From Datura wrightii (Eukaryota; Streptophyta; Magnoliopsida; Solanales; Solanaceae): a DNA stretch of 64,000 bases. The stretch lies in contig JASDFA010000003.1 of assembly GCA_035772735.1 (NCBI GenBank), positions 126,967,001 through 127,031,000 on the forward strand, in the 5' to 3' direction. The notes under the pieces are model-generated. The model had not been told where the DNA came from, searched no databases, and worked only from the letters and a program-made list of their open reading frames with translations. Every line of letters starts with the position of its first letter. Within the stretch, counting starts at the first letter, position 1. Both the position numbers and the translations under genes were made by a program. Of this stretch, positions 25,056 through 37,767 are shown one piece after another.

Positions 25056-25070
25056 TCATCCCCCCGGGAA
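25056..25070 (-). other. Polypurine tract of G4
   Basis: The minus strand reads TCCCGGGGGGATGA next to the LTR. Confidence 0.75.
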
Positions 25071-25327
25071 CATTCGTCCTCGGATGCCAACTTCAGGCTT
25101 AAAAGAGTTAACTCTTTTAACTAGTACTTACAAAAATTTCGGCAGAGTCTCCTCTATAATATGGACTATCTGAAAACCTAAAATACAGAAAAGTCCAACA
25201 CAGGTGTCTCACAGGACACTACAACCAACTATTCCACAATATTGAAGTAGATAACTAAATAGTACTAGCAACATAAGTAATAAAGTAACATCTGAGTAGC
25301 GATCTCACCTCAATAACATATTTTGGG

Positions 25328-26830
25328 TCAATCCTGGAACAAGTGAGGGTATCTAGATCTCATGTCGTCCTCAGCCTCCTAGGTCATTTCTTCTTTATTT
25401 CTATCCCTCAATTGTACTTTAACAGAGGCTACATCTTTAGTCCTCAGTCTACGAATCTATTTATCTAGTATAGAAACTAGAACCTCTTTGTTGGCTAACT
25501 CTTCAGTAACTTGAATATCCACTACTAGAACAACCCGATACGGGTCCCCTATACACTTCCGCAACATAGATACGTGAAAAACTGGGTAAACAGATTTTAT
25601 CTCTGGAGGAAAATCTAATTCATATGCCACTTGTACTATCCTTCGGAGGATCCGATATTGCCCAATGAACCTTGGGCTAAGCTTGCCTTTCTTGCCAAAT
25701 CTCATCACGCCCTTCATCGGCGACACTTTTAGGAATACCCAAATGTTAACATTAAATTCCAAGTCTCTACGCTGCACATCAGAGTAGGACTTCTGACAAC
25801 TCTGGGCCGTCAGTAACATCTCTCTGATAAGTTTTACATTTTCTTCTAAATGGTGAATCATATCTGGTCTGACTAAAAATCTGCCTCTCCTACCTCAAAC
25901 CATCCGATGGGGGACCTGCATTTCTACAAATATAATGCCTTATAAGGCGCCATCTGAATTGTGGAATGATAGTTGTTGTTATATGCAAATTCAATAAGGG
26001 GCAAATGCTCATCCCAACATTTTCCAAAATATAGCACACATGCTCGTAACATATCCTTGAGCGTCTGAATTATGCGCTCTGTCTGGGGATGGAAGGTGGC
26101 ACTCAAATTAACTTGTGTTCCCAAACCTTTATGAAATTATTGGCAGAATCTAGCTATAAACTATGTCCCTCTGTCTAAAATGATAGATGCTGGGACACAG
26201 TGCAACCAGACTATCTTTTTAATATATAAATCGGCATAATCTTCGGCGGAAAACGTAGTCCGGACTAGCAGGAAGTGAGTTGATTTCATCAACCTATCAA
26301 CAATCACCCAAATAGAGTCGAATTTGCATCTGGTACGAGGTAGTCCTATCACAAAGTCCATATTAACTGCTTCCCATTTTCACATAGGTATAGCCATCTC
26401 CTGAGTTAATCTGTGGTTTCCAATGTTCAGCCTTTACCAATTGACAGTTAGGACACTACGCTATGAACTCGGCTACACCTTTCTTCATTCCAGGACACTA
26501 GTATATCTCCTTTATGTCGTGGTACATCTTCATCAAACCTAGGTGAAGAGAGTAACGAGAGTAGTGTACCTCTGCCATAATCTTATGGCGGAGCCCTACT
26601 ACATCTGGAACGCAGAGGCTACCTCTGTACCTCAAAACCCCATCTCCGGTTACCTCGAAAGTTGATAGTTCACCTTGCTGAAACTTATCTCTGATTTGTG
26701 CTAAATGAGAATCCTCATACTATCGCTCTTTTACCTCTACCACCAGGGATGATACTGTTGTATTTTGAATTATAGCCCCATTATCCTTTAAATCCACTAC
26801 CCGAATTGCTAAACTGGCTAATCCGTGCAA
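25328..26830 (-). pseudogene. G4 integrase and chromodomain, degenerate
   Basis: The minus strand holds the HHCC region (about 26400-26600), the core in pieces (26161-26361, starting NMDFVIGLPRTR; 25924-26124, ending ACVLYFGKCWDEHLPLIEF then NNNYHSTIQM) and the GPY/F and chromodomain in a 134-codon ORF (25457-25861: WVFLKVSPMKGVMRFGKKG, VYPVFHVSMLRKCI, VDIQVTEELANKEVLVSILD). Stops include a TAG where DRQIRRL is expected and a TAG for the Trp of EMTWEAE. The coding sequence ends at 25328. Confidence 0.85.
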
Positions 26831-26869
26831 TTCTCAGGCCAATTCCCACTGTTTTGGTCTCAGATGTGC

Positions 26870-28299
26870 TAAACTGCCCATGAGTCTGTGGCTAAGGGCA
26901 TCAACTGTGATATTGGCCCTCCTTGGGTGATACAAAATGTTCATATCATAGTCTTTCAACAATTATAGCAACGACGCTGTCGCAGGTTTAGCTCTTTCTG
27001 CGTGAAAATATACTTGAGGATTTTATGATTAGTAAAATATCCACATGCACACCATAGAAGTAGTACCTCCATATTTTTAAGGAATTGAATCATTGCAGCT
27101 AACTCCAAGTCATGGATGGGATAGTTCTTTTAATGTTTCCTCAATTGCCTTAAAGCATACGCAATTGACTTTCCATGTTGTATTAGAACGCAACCTAACC
27201 CAATGCCTGAATCGTCGCAATATACAGCATAACCCTCTGAACCTTTCGGCAAAGCTAGCACTGACGTCGATTTCAATATGTTTTTCAATTCCTAGAAACT
27301 CTGCTCACAGGCCTCGGTCCACTGAAACTTGGCTACTTTTTGGGTCAATTTAGTCAAGGGCGCTGACAGGTTAGAAAATTCCTCCACAGACCTTCGGTAA
27401 TACCCGGCTAAACCCAAGAAACTGCGAACCTCCGTTGGAGTTGTAGGTCTACGCCATGTCTTTACTGCCTCTATTTTTTGCAAATCAACCTAAATACCAA
27501 CCTCCGATACAATGTGGCCCAAGAAAGCTGCAAAATTTAGCCAGAACTCACATTTAGAAAACTTTGCATACAGCTGGCGGTCTCTGAGGATCTGAAGTAC
27601 AATTTGCAAATGATCTTTGTGTTCTGCTTCTGAGGGGGACTACACGAGAATATCGTCAATGAACACTATCACAAACATATCTAAGTATGTCTTAAAGATA
27701 CTATTCATTAGGTCCATGAACACTTCTAGTGCTTTTGTCAACCCGAAGGACATCACTAGGAACTCAAAATGACCATACCAGGACCTGAAAGCTGTCCTTG
27801 GGATATCCTTCTCCCGAACTCGAACCTAGTGGTACCCAGATCTTAGGTCAATTTTAGAAAAATATTTCACCCCTTGCAGCTGATTGAACAAATCATCTAT
27901 TCTTGGAAGAGGGTATTTATTCTTAATAGTGCCTTTATTCAACTGCCGATAATATATGCCCATGCGAAAGGAACCATCCTTCTTTCTTACAAACAGAATT
28001 AGCACACCCCACGGTGAAATACCCTGCCTAATAAAACCCTTGTCTAACAAATCTTTCAAATGTTCTTTCAAGTCTTTCAATTCAGCAGGGGCCATTCGAT
28101 ACGGAGGGATGGATATAGGCTGAGTATTTGGAAGCAAGTCTATGGAGAAATCTATTTTCCGCTCTGGGGGAATACCAATAAGTTCATTTGGGAACACATT
28201 TGGGAACTCATAAACCACTGGAATAGACTGGAGAGTCAGGGATTCTTCTTGTATATCCCAAACCCTAACAATATGGTAGATACAACCCTTTACTATCAA
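26870..28299 (-). pseudogene. G4 reverse transcriptase and RNase H, degenerate
   Basis: RT spans about 27480-28230. A 157-codon ORF (27826-28299) reads PPYRMAPAELKDLKEHLKDL, FVRKKDGSFRM and KIDLRSGYH. The catalytic box FIDDIL is present near 27665, followed directly by a TAG. The RT end and connection (27292-27483) read RRPTTPTEVRSFLGLAGYYR. RNase H remnants extend to about 26880. Confidence 0.87.
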
Positions 28300-28389
28300 C
28301 TATTTCGCCCGAAGACAGGATATGAACTTACCTTTTGGCATAGCTGTATTACCTCTCTACTCTTGTACTACCTCTCCTAGAAAGTGAAA

Positions 28390-28760
28390 TCAGACAATTC
28401 TGGTCCAACATTCTACAGTGGCATAACATGGTGCCAAAGAATTCATACCCATAATTGCATCAAAATCAATAATTTTTAGTTCTACTAGATCTGCTAAGGT
28501 CTGATGACCAATGATCTCTATTGTACAACCCCAGTAAATTCTTTTAGCAATAATAGAGTCATCGATGGGTGTAGACATCGAGAAGGGTCACTGAAGCAAT
28601 TCTTGCACTATATCAAGCTTTTGGTCCACTAACAGAGTAACATATGACAAAGTGGAGCCCGGATCTATCAAAGCATAAACTGAAAGAGAGCAAACATCTA
28701 ATATACCTGTCACAATATCCGGTGACGACCCTAACTCCTGTTGCCCCGATAGTTCATATA
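28390..28760 (-). pseudogene. G4 aspartic protease remnant
   Basis: The catalytic motif ALIDPGSTLSYV is intact, with the Asp codon at 28663-28665. The C-terminal part is in a 62-codon ORF (28390-28578) with VELKIIDFDAIMGMNSLAPC. Not open as a whole. Confidence 0.8.
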
Positions 28761-28879
28761 TGCGATCCTGACCACTTCCTGAATTGGATGCCCCTAATCT
28801 ACCTCGGCCTCTACCGGCTGGAGCTAAAGGCCTGCGCCTTGGCGAAGGTATTAGGGAATTTGAACCTGTTGAGGATCTA

Positions 28880-30100
28880 TTTTGTTGGTCTTCACTGCCC
28901 TAACATCTAGCTGGGCAACCTTTCGTTATGTGTCCCTCCTGTCCATAGGAATAATAGGTGGTGGAATCATACCTGCACCTTTTCAGATGCTGCCTATGAC
29001 AAGTACTGCAACGTGGTACCACTGACCCCATCTAATCTGGCCCCCTCTACTGTTGTGAGCCTGACGCTTGCGAACTCTTGTCTGGACCTTATTGTCCACG
29101 ACAATCCAATCTGCTGCCCTGCTGCTGATGGACATGGGCCTAGGTGGCTTACCTGATAAATGAGGCCTGGGTACACTCTGAAAGTTTTCTTGAAAGTCTA
29201 CAAGTCTTGCCATCTAACACTACTCCTAACTTGCCCTGTCCATGGAATACTTGCACTGTTTTAGTTCCTCAATGTTCTGAGCGAAGGCCTGGATCCGTGA
29301 AATATCCATATCCTCTCGCAATGTGGCTACAGTGCAAGTCTCCACATATTCTGGTGCAAGTCCCATAATAAACTAGTGCACCCTGGATGGCATAGTATCG
29401 ACAAATGAGGGTGAATATCTGGCTAAGAAATCAAATCTCAATGCATATTCCATAACACTCATTCTGCCTTGCTCTAAATGTAGAAACTACTCTACTCTAG
29501 CCTGACGAACCTCTCGGGGAAAATAGTGGTCTATAAAAGCCTTAGAGAAGCTAGGCCACGTAGCTGAAGGTGCATCTCTGCCTCGGAATCTTTCCTAACT
29601 CTCATACCAAAAAACTGCTACTTCCCGCAATCGAAATATTTCTAGCTCAACTGATTATGTGGACGAAGCATGCATAACTCTGAATATTCTCTACAGCTGA
29701 TCTATGAAGTTCTGGGGGTCCTCTCTACGGTCTGTCCCTGTAAACTGCGGTGGACTCAAATCCAGGAACTTGCGGACTCTCAAACTCCTAGGCTCCTCAG
29801 CGGGCTCAACAATAGCTGGTAATATTGGCTAGGCTGACACTGGGCAACCATCATTTGAACCAACATGTAGAATGCACCCCTGAGCTCATGATCCAATGGC
29901 ACAGGAATGGATAGGGGTGGTACTGGTGTATCTGCTGCCCTTGAGGGCTCCAGGCGTGGCGGTGAGTGCTGGGGAGATCAAGGTGATGTCTCCCTTTCTA
30001 CCTCAAACTGAACTGACTCTTCCTGGGGCCCCCTACTCGTGCCCTCTCCTGCCGCCACATCCAACTCTTGACCAGTCACGGTCCATCGTGCGTCATACAT
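28880..30100 (-). pseudogene. G4 gag, degenerate, zinc knuckle destroyed
   Basis: Likely start ATG 30098-30100 (MYDARWTVTGQEL). The gag core region can be followed to about 29300 through many stops. The nucleocapsid knuckle at about 28915-28956 has both first cysteines changed to Tyr (codons at 28954-28956 and 28945-28947), each a G-to-A change; the His and the last Cys remain (GQEGHITKGC). Confidence 0.75.
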
Positions 30101-30296
30101 TTCTCTGTAAATAAGTAGAATAACATTAACTTAGGGAGTTACCCTATACAACACAGTTTTATAGCACGACTGGAGGAGAAAGAAGGGTAACCACACTATT
30201 ATGCCTCGTAGCCTCCTATCTATAGAACGTGGTGCACAACACATCCATAGACAAGTCTCTACTTGACACTGCTTGCAGACTCCCTGTGATACGACC

Positions 30297-30309
30297 TGCT
30301 CTGGTACCA
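30297..30309 (-). other. G4 primer binding site
   Basis: The minus strand reads TGGTACCAGAGCA, one transition away from the initiator-Met tRNA complement. Confidence 0.82.
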
Positions 30310-30313
30310 AATT

Positions 30314-32433
30314 TGTCACGCCCCACCTTGGGAGGCATGACTGGCACCTAGTGCAACACTAGAATCTGAACTAACCTGACTGGACAGGTGCACTTCTGGT
30401 GCACCCCTGAAACTTAATTCAAGAAAATAACAAGCTATATCTCAGCTATAAATACAACCTCTGGCCAACAAGTCCACCTGTAAAAGAAAATAACTAACCA
30501 ACTACAACGCAATAATAGGGATCCTATGCGGGACGACAAGACCACCATGCTATCTACTTGTAACTGAATGAAATCAGACATCCATAATTATTCTATAGCC
30601 GAAAAGGCCACTAACTGATAACTAAACTAGGCCCCACATGGCCATCACGTGAAATAAAACATACGTAGGTCCTATATGGCCAACAACAAAACTAATAACT
30701 AGAAATCTGAAGCGTGCTAGCATCTAAGAGTGTAATAATGGTTGAGACAGAGCCCCGACCTACCCGTAAACTATACACAAAAGAACAAACCTTATCTAGC
30801 TATCAACTCCGGAGGGAAGGAGCTGACCAGACTACTAACCCTGGCTGATAACTAGGAAGGTCCTGAACTACGTCTATCCGCACCTGTAGGCAAGTAATGC
30901 AGCGCCCCAAGTATGGGCGTTAGTACAATATGTACCGAATATGTAAGGCAGTAAAGTAATCACTGAATGAAAACTGAATAAGCTATAATAGTTAGGAAGA
31001 AGGGTAAGAATTTAACCTGAGAAATTTCACCATCTGAAATATATAACTAGTAAGTTTGCACATGCAAAAAGGAACTTAACCAAGCCCCCATAAGCCTGGA
31101 AAGTACAAATAACACAAAATAACCTACCTAGGACCCCATAAGCCCTGACCAGTACAACCAATGCACATTTCTGCTATGTAGCTACTAACAGTTCATAAGC
31201 ATACTGTAACTCAGGAATACTCATTCTATGAAGCTATATACGAGCCTGATAGGCTCCTGTAGCTGTGTCTATGTATGATCCATCTAGGCTCCTGTAACTG
31301 GACCCCAAGCCTTGGATTGACTTTGGGTTATACCGTAGTTAGATCCCGAGCCTTAGCTCGACTATGGATCATAATATAAATGCTATAACTGGATACAACC
31401 CTCATGGCCTCTATGTTGTGTAACTCAAGACAACCCTCACGACCTCAACCTGGTGGCACTCAGTATGGCCCTCACACCCTCAATCGGGTTTGAACTCAGT
31501 ACGATTCTTACAACCTCAATCTGGTATGAGCCAATATGGACCTCACGGCCTTAATCTGGTATGACTCAATATGGTCCTTAGGCATTAACATCTAACTACC
31601 CAAACATCAGAAGGAAAACCAATCTAGCTAGGGTTAACTCTAACGAGGGTTACTATAGCATTATTTTCATCTCAATTCTATTTATAGCAGCTGACCACAA
31701 TAAGTTTACTTTGGAGTACTATAGATAATTCAGTCATACTAACTAAACGACGAATGTAACTTGCCAAAAAGGATGGCCTTACATACCTCGAGTGTTGACT
31801 TTCGTTTAACTGGTGAGTTTCAACTGGTAACCGGAGGGGCTATCCAACTACAACCCCTATACTGAGAGAACAGGGCTAATTTCAATACTAAATTCGGCAA
31901 ATAATGATAACTTTTGATAATAATATCAACTATACTTCAACTCTACATAACTCGGAAAAAACCCATAATTTGTTGAGAGTTCAGAAGGGAAAAATGCTTA
32001 CCTAAAGTCTGTGGCTATTTAGGATTCAATTTGGACTGATTCTGACAACTTTTACTCAATGGGGTTCCGATATTCCAAGTGAATTTTCGAGAAATAACTC
32101 CATAGAATTGCTTTCCATAGGTTTAGCACTTGTTACCTGAAGTTAATTTGCATTTGGACGGCGTTTGGTAGCGTAATCGGACGAAAATAAAGTGAAAGTT
32201 GTGTTCTCACTCTTCTCTGGCCGAGATCTCATTTTTGATGTTTCACAATTAAACAAAGGGGCTATATATATATATATGGGCGGTGGCTAGGGGGATATTT
32301 GGCACGACCCCCATCGCGTTGTTTCATAGGCGTAACATGCTGCCCATCGCGGAGGAGGGGATCCGTGATGCAGTGCCCGTTGCGGCCTGCCTCCATCCCT
32401 CGCCCATCCGCGAACTCGATACCGTGCTTATGC
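30314..32433 (-). repeat. G4 5' LTR, last about 99 bp missing
   Basis: Plus strand starts TGTCACGCCCCACC and runs to CCGTGCTTATGC, where G5 begins. The left LTR continues for 99 bp from that point (24957-25055). It has four full units of the 35-bp repeat (about 31417-31557). It retains the TATA-like run (32263-32277) and the GC-rich module with GCTGCCCATCGCGG at 32339-32352. Confidence 0.9.
32263..32277 (-). promoter_or_regulatory. TATA-like run of the G4 5' LTR
   Basis: Alternating TA for 15 bases, with the GC-rich module about 62 bases upstream on the minus strand. Placement matches clear TATA boxes in G5 and G6. Use as a core promoter is inferred. Confidence 0.5.
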
Positions 32434-34525
32434 TGTCACACCCCACCTTGGGAGGCATGACTAGCACCTAGTGCTATACTGGAATTTGACTAACCCGGCA
32501 AGGCTTATGCACGTCTGGTGCAAGCCTGCAACTCATCTCAAGAAAATAATGGGCTATATCTCGGCTGTAAACACAACCTCCTACCGACAAGGCCTTATAG
32601 CCAGCTGTAAAAAAATAACTACCTAGCAATAGGCAAATAAAAGGAATCCTATGCGGGTCGACAAGGCAACCATGAAGTGTAGTTATAACTGAAATATAAA
32701 TCAGGCATTAAACTATGCTAAGGCCGAGAAGGCTACTAACTAGCAGCTAAAAAAGGACCCACATGGACAACACATGAGATAAAACATATATAGGCTCCAC
32801 ACAGCCAACAATAAACTAACCGCAGGAAAGCTATAAAATTTGCAAGCCTCTAGGAGTGGAATAATGGTTTAAACAGGGCCCCGACCTACCTATAAATTGT
32901 ACAATCAAAAAGAGTAAACCTTCTATTTGTTAGCTCCGGAACAAAGGAGCCGACTGCACTGCTAACTCTGGGTGAAAGCTAAGAAGTTCCTGATCTGTGT
33001 CTATTCGCACCTGCAGGAAAGTAGTGCAGCACCCTAAGATAGGCGTCAGTACAATATGTACCGAATATGTAAGGCAATAATTGAGAATAACTAAATAAAA
33101 CTGAAGATGAAAATGAAAGTAACTGAGTGAAAGAGATAGAGATATAACCTGAATAACTTAACTTCCTGCTGTCTAATCTAATAGTAAATAGAGCACATAA
33201 GAACCTTACATGGCTCCCATAAGCCAGAAGGTACAGTCAGCACAAGATAACCCACTCAGGGCCCCTATAAGCCCTGGCGAGCACATTTTAATCTATATAC
33301 CCCTAACAAGGTCAAAATGAGTCAATTAATAACCATAGCCCTCCTGCTAGTCCCCTGGGTCTGCAACTGAGCCCGCTCGGCTCATGAACTATAGTTTTGT
33401 TTGAGTTCGATGGACTCCTACTAGCTGTACCCCGGGAACCAGGCTCGACGGGGGTGTGGTACCGATATGGCATAAAAATAGTCCTTCTATGGAATGAACT
33501 GTATAAGGTCCTCGGACCTCATCTTTGTACCTCGTGGATGGCATGCAGCTCTTTTAAGCGATGTCATCTATCCTCTAGTAGGCAACGACACAGCTAGTAA
33601 CCCTAAGTTGTTCGTGGAAGGCTATACAGAGCAAAGTGAATCTCAAACTAAACATAAGTACAGATCTAAGCTAACAACAACAACTATTCACAATAATAAA
33701 ACTTTTGTCTCTCTTATTGGGATTCAAACTATACTACAGCACTATAGAAACTAACTTGTCGAAGAAGTTCGCCTTAACATACCTCGCTTGCCATTTCTCG
33801 AATAACTGGTGTGTTTCATCTTGTATTCAATTGCTCTTTCTAACTACAACGTTAATACTAAGAGAAAGAGACTAATGCCAGTACCAAATATGGCTTAAAA
33901 TGATAACTTTTGATATTAATAGCAACTATAATTCAACTACATAAAATACGATCGAAAACCTATAATTTCTCTAGGGTTCAAAAGGGAGAAATGCTTACCT
34001 GCTGCTGTGATCATTTAGGAATCAGTTTGGAGCAATACTGGCAACTTTTGCTCGGCGAGGTTATGATTTTCTAGGAGACTTTCAAGAAAATAATTCCATA
34101 TTAATTCTCCATGTAGGCTTAGAACTCGATACCTGAAGTTTATTTGAATTTGGATGATGTTTAACAGTGTAATTGGATTAAAAACTATTGAAGACCTAGA
34201 AATATTCACTTTCTGGCCGAGGGAAACTATTGGAAATGGATTAAAATTTAAAGGAGGGACCTTATATACATATTAGGCTGGTGGGGGCGGGGGACCACAC
34301 CACTCAAGGCGCCAATAGCAGCCCTGCGTCACGCCCCTCATCGCGCCAGTGGGCTAGCGCGCCGAGCTGGCTGGTGCCCTTCCGGTTGGCACGTCGTGCT
34401 GGCCCTTCGCAGCCTCGCCTCACCCAACCCTACTTCCAAGGATTTCCTACATGTGTCATACTCTCTTTATTCATCACGAATCCACATGTATGCTCACTAA
34501 TCTTTAACATTTACATGGTGTAACA
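32434..34525 (-). repeat. G5 3' LTR (2092 bp)
   Basis: Plus strand TGTCACACCCCACC to TGGTGTAACA. Shares blocks with the G1 LTR (the CGACGGGGGTGTGGTACCGA region at about 33450). Confidence 0.9.
34261..34268 (-). promoter_or_regulatory. TATA box of the G5 LTR
   Basis: The minus strand reads TATATAAG, 258 bases from the LTR 5' end. A GC-rich patch (CCCTCATCGCGCC, about 34335-34347) lies just upstream. Confidence 0.6.
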
Positions 34526-34546
34526 TCCTCCCCCTCCCCCAAGGAA
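34526..34546 (-). other. Polypurine tract of G5
   Basis: The minus strand reads CCTTGGGGGAGGGGGAGGA before the LTR. Confidence 0.75.
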
Positions 34547-34789
34547 CATTCATCCTCGGATTTCATTCTCAAGTTAACTCTCTTACCCAAGATTTAAAAA
34601 TATTTCGGTAGAGTCTCCTCTTTAATATGGACTATTCGAAAATCTGAAACGCAAAAATGTCCAACACAGGTGCCTTGCATGATACTATAACAACCATTAC
34701 ACAATAATAAGTATGTAACAGTACTGATAGCATAAGCAGTAAAATAACAACTGAACAACAACCTTACCTTAATTGCATAAGCTGGACCA

Positions 34790-36290
34790 ATCCAGGAATA
34801 GGTAAGGATATCTAGACTTCATATCATTCTTAGCTTCCCAGGTCATCTCCTCTTTATTCTTGTTCCTCCATAACTTTAACAGAGGTGACATCTTTTGTTC
34901 TCAACCTACGAACTTGACGATCTAATATGGCCACTGTAATCTCTTCACAGGCCAACTCCTCAGTAACCTAGACGTCCTCGACTAGAATGAATCGGGATGG
35001 ATCTCTTATACATTTCCGCAGCATTGACACATGAAAAATCGGCTTAACAGATTTTTACTCTAGAGGTAAGTCTAACTCATATGCCACTTGGGCTATTCTC
35101 CGGAGGATCTGGGGCTAAGCTTGCCCTTCTTACCAAACCTCATTACTCCCTTCATTAGCAAAACTTTTATAAACACCCAATCTCAAACACTGAATTCCAA
35201 GGCTCTACGCCGCACACCAGAGTCAAATTTTTGGCGACTCTAAGCTGTCAACAAGCGCTCTCTGATAAGCTTCACTTTTTTCTCTGACTGGTGGATTATG
35301 TATTGTCCAATTAACTCTGATTCTCCAACCTCGAACCAACCAACAGGGGACCTAAATTTCCTCCCATATAAGTCCTCATAAGGCGCCATCTGGATTGTTG
35401 AATGATAACTGTTATTGTAAGAAAATTCAAAAAGGGTTAAATGCTCGTCCCAACTGCCTCCAAAGTCTAACACGCACACTCCCAACATATCCTCGAGCGT
35501 CTGAATTATACGTTCTACCTGCCTGTCTATTTGAGGATGGAAGGCTATACTTATATTAACCTGTGTTCCCAAGCATTTCTGAAATGTTGCTAGAATCTAG
35601 CTGTGAATTGTGCCCCCTATCAAAAATGATAGAAGTCGGGACACCATGTAATCGAACTATTTCTCTGATATACAATTTAGCATAGTCATTGGCTGAGAAG
35701 GTAGTCCTGACTTGTATAAATTGAGTTGATTTTGTTAATTTGTCAACGATCACCGAGATAGAATCAAATCTACACCTAGTAGGGGGTAACGCTATCACAA
35801 AATCCATATTAATCGCTTCCCATTTCCACATAGGTACCTCTATCTCCTGTGTCAATCTGCCTAGTTTTTGATGTTCTGCTTTTACTTGCTGGCAGTTAGG
35901 GCATTGTGCTACAAATTCTTCTTCACCATTTTAAATTCCCGGCCACTAGTAAATCTCTTCTATGTCACGATACATCTTTGCTGAACCTGGGTGAAGAGAG
36001 TAACGGGAATAATATACCTCCACCATGATCTGCTGCGAAGTCCTACCACATTTGGAATGCAGAGGAAACCTCTACATCTTAAGACCCCGTCTTCGGTAAC
36101 CTAAAAAGCTGATGCTTCCCCTCGCTGAACATTATCTCTAGTTGTACTAGGTTAGGATCTTCATACTGCCGCTCTTTTACTTCTACAACCATGGATGATA
36201 CTGGGGTATTCTGAATCATTGCCCCATTGTCTCCCGAGTCTACTATTAGGATGGCTAAACTGGCTAACTCGTGCAATTCTTAGGCCATCT
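34790..36290 (-). pseudogene. G5 integrase and chromodomain, degenerate
   Basis: The HHCC region is at about 35890-36100. The core is in two overlapping frames: 35556-35855 (KWEAINMDFVIALPPTR, HGVPTSIIFDRG) and 35240-35572 (FHPQIDRQVERIIQTLEDML, DEHLTLFEFSYNNSYHSTIQ). The GPY/F and chromodomain remnant runs to about 34790. The frame switch at 35556-35572 and stops make it non-functional. Confidence 0.82.
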
Positions 36291-36329
36291 CCCACTGTTC
36301 TGGCCTCAAGTGTGCTAAACTCCCCATTG

Positions 36330-37610
36330 ATCTACGACTAAGGGCATCTGCTATGATGTTAGCCTTCCCTAGATGATATAAAATATTCATGTCGTAGTAC
36401 TTCAACAATTCTAACCAGCGATGTTGTCGCAGATTTAACTCTTTCTATGTAAAGTTGTATTAAAGGCTCTTATTATCAGTAAAAATGTCCACATGTACTC
36501 CATACAGGTAATGTCTCCAGATTTTTAAGGCATGAACTAATGCCGCTAACTCCAGGTCGTAAGTGGGATAGTTCTTTTCATGATTCCTCAACTTCCTTGA
36601 AGCATAGGCAATTACCTTATCATGTTGCATCAGAACACACCCCAACCCAATGCCCAAGCATCACAATACACTGCTTAACCCTTTGAATCTTCTGGCAAAA
36701 CTAACACTAGTGCTGATGTCAATCTATTTTTCAACTCCCAGAAACTCTGTTCACATGCTTCAGTATAGTGAAATTTAGTTGTTTTCTAAGTTGAATTGGT
36801 CAGAGGTGCTAATAAAGTAGAAAACCCCTCTAGAAATCTTCTATAATCCCTGCTAACCCCAAGAAATTGCGTACCTCAGTTGGATTTGTAGGTCTAGGCC
36901 ATTTCTTTACTGCCTCAGTCTTCTGTGAGTTTACTTGAATACCAGTATTTGATACAATATGACCCAAAAAGGCTACTGAATTCAGCTAGAACTCACATTT
37001 TGAAAATTTTGCATACAACTGGCAATCCTTGAGAATCTGGAGAACTGTTCACGAATGACCTCGGTGTTCTGCTTCTGAGCGGGAATACACCAAAATATCA
37101 TCAATGAATACTATTACGAACAAATCTAGATACAACCTAAAGATGTTGTTCATCAGATTCATGAATAATGCAGGAGCACTCGTCAACCCGAAGGACGTGA
37201 CTAGGAATTCAAAATGGCCATACCTGCTCCTGAAAGTCTTTTTCGGGATATCTCTCTCCAGAACCCGAACCTGGTGGTACCCAGACCTCAAGTATATTTT
37301 AGAGAAGTACTTTGCCCCCTGTAGCTAATCAAACAAGTCATCTATCCTGGGAAGCAGGTTTTTATTCTTAGTACTAACTTTATTTAACTGCCGATAATCT
37401 ATACACATGCGGAGGGAGCCATCATTCTTTCTTACAAACAAAACTGGCGCACTCCACGGTGAAGTACTCAGCTTGATGAAGCCCTTATCCAGAAGATCTT
37501 TCAACTGTTCCTTCAATTATCTGAGCTCAACAAGAGTTATTCAGTATAGAGGGATGGATATAGGCTTCTTACTTGGTAATTGGTCGATAGCAGAATTTAT
37601 TTCCCATTTG
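36330..37610 (-). pseudogene. G5 reverse transcriptase (partial) and RNase H
   Basis: RT pieces: 37325-37516 (KEQLKDLLDKGFIKLSTSPW, CIDYRQLNKV) and 37049-37291 (RSGYHQVRVLERDIPKK, VIVFIDDILVYSRSEAE). RNase H at 36460-36657 reads GIGLGCVLMQHDKVIAYASR and DIFTDNKSL. The RT N-terminus is cut at about 37610 within the segment that precedes the PPYRM motif. Confidence 0.85.
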
Positions 37611-37767
37611 GAAGATATCGATTTGCATCTTTAGTTAGCTGTCCTCTAAAGAGTCCTTTCATTTGTAGCAGGTGTAACATTGTGCTGACCATATGGAACA
37701 CTGCATTCCCTACCGTGGGTGGTAGGCGAATGGCACCTGCTATGTCTGGCATCATAGGTTCGTCATC
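37611..37767 (-). pseudogene. Tat-type gag N-terminal fragment in T2
   Basis: The minus strand reads from DDEPMMPDIAGAIRLPPTVG through NAVFHMVSTMLHLLQMKG and LFRGQLTKDANRY. This resembles the start of the Tat/Athila/Ogre gag capsid region (pattern: LPPTVGNA.., LLQ..G LF.G, .DPN.H). It is about 50 residues and ends abruptly where G5 RT sequence starts. The match to the family is from memory. Confidence 0.6.

Larger units (their letters stand above)
22886..32433 (-). mobile_element. G4: Tekay/Del chromovirus, near full length
   Basis: 3' LTR 22886-25055, full internal region, 5' LTR 30314-32433 whose last about 99 bp are missing where G5 starts. Inserted in the G3 3' LTR. The 5 bases before it are GAGAG (22881-22885); the matching copy on the right is lost. 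All genes are decayed. Confidence 0.92.
32434..37610 (-). mobile_element. G5: 3' half of a Tekay/Del chromovirus
   Basis: Complete 3' LTR, polypurine tract, integrase, RNase H and RT up to the PPEREIDF region. At about 37610 the sequence changes to Tat-type gag. Protease, gag, primer site and 5' LTR are missing. Inserted in the G4 5' LTR; the 5 bases before it are TATGC. Confidence 0.9.
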
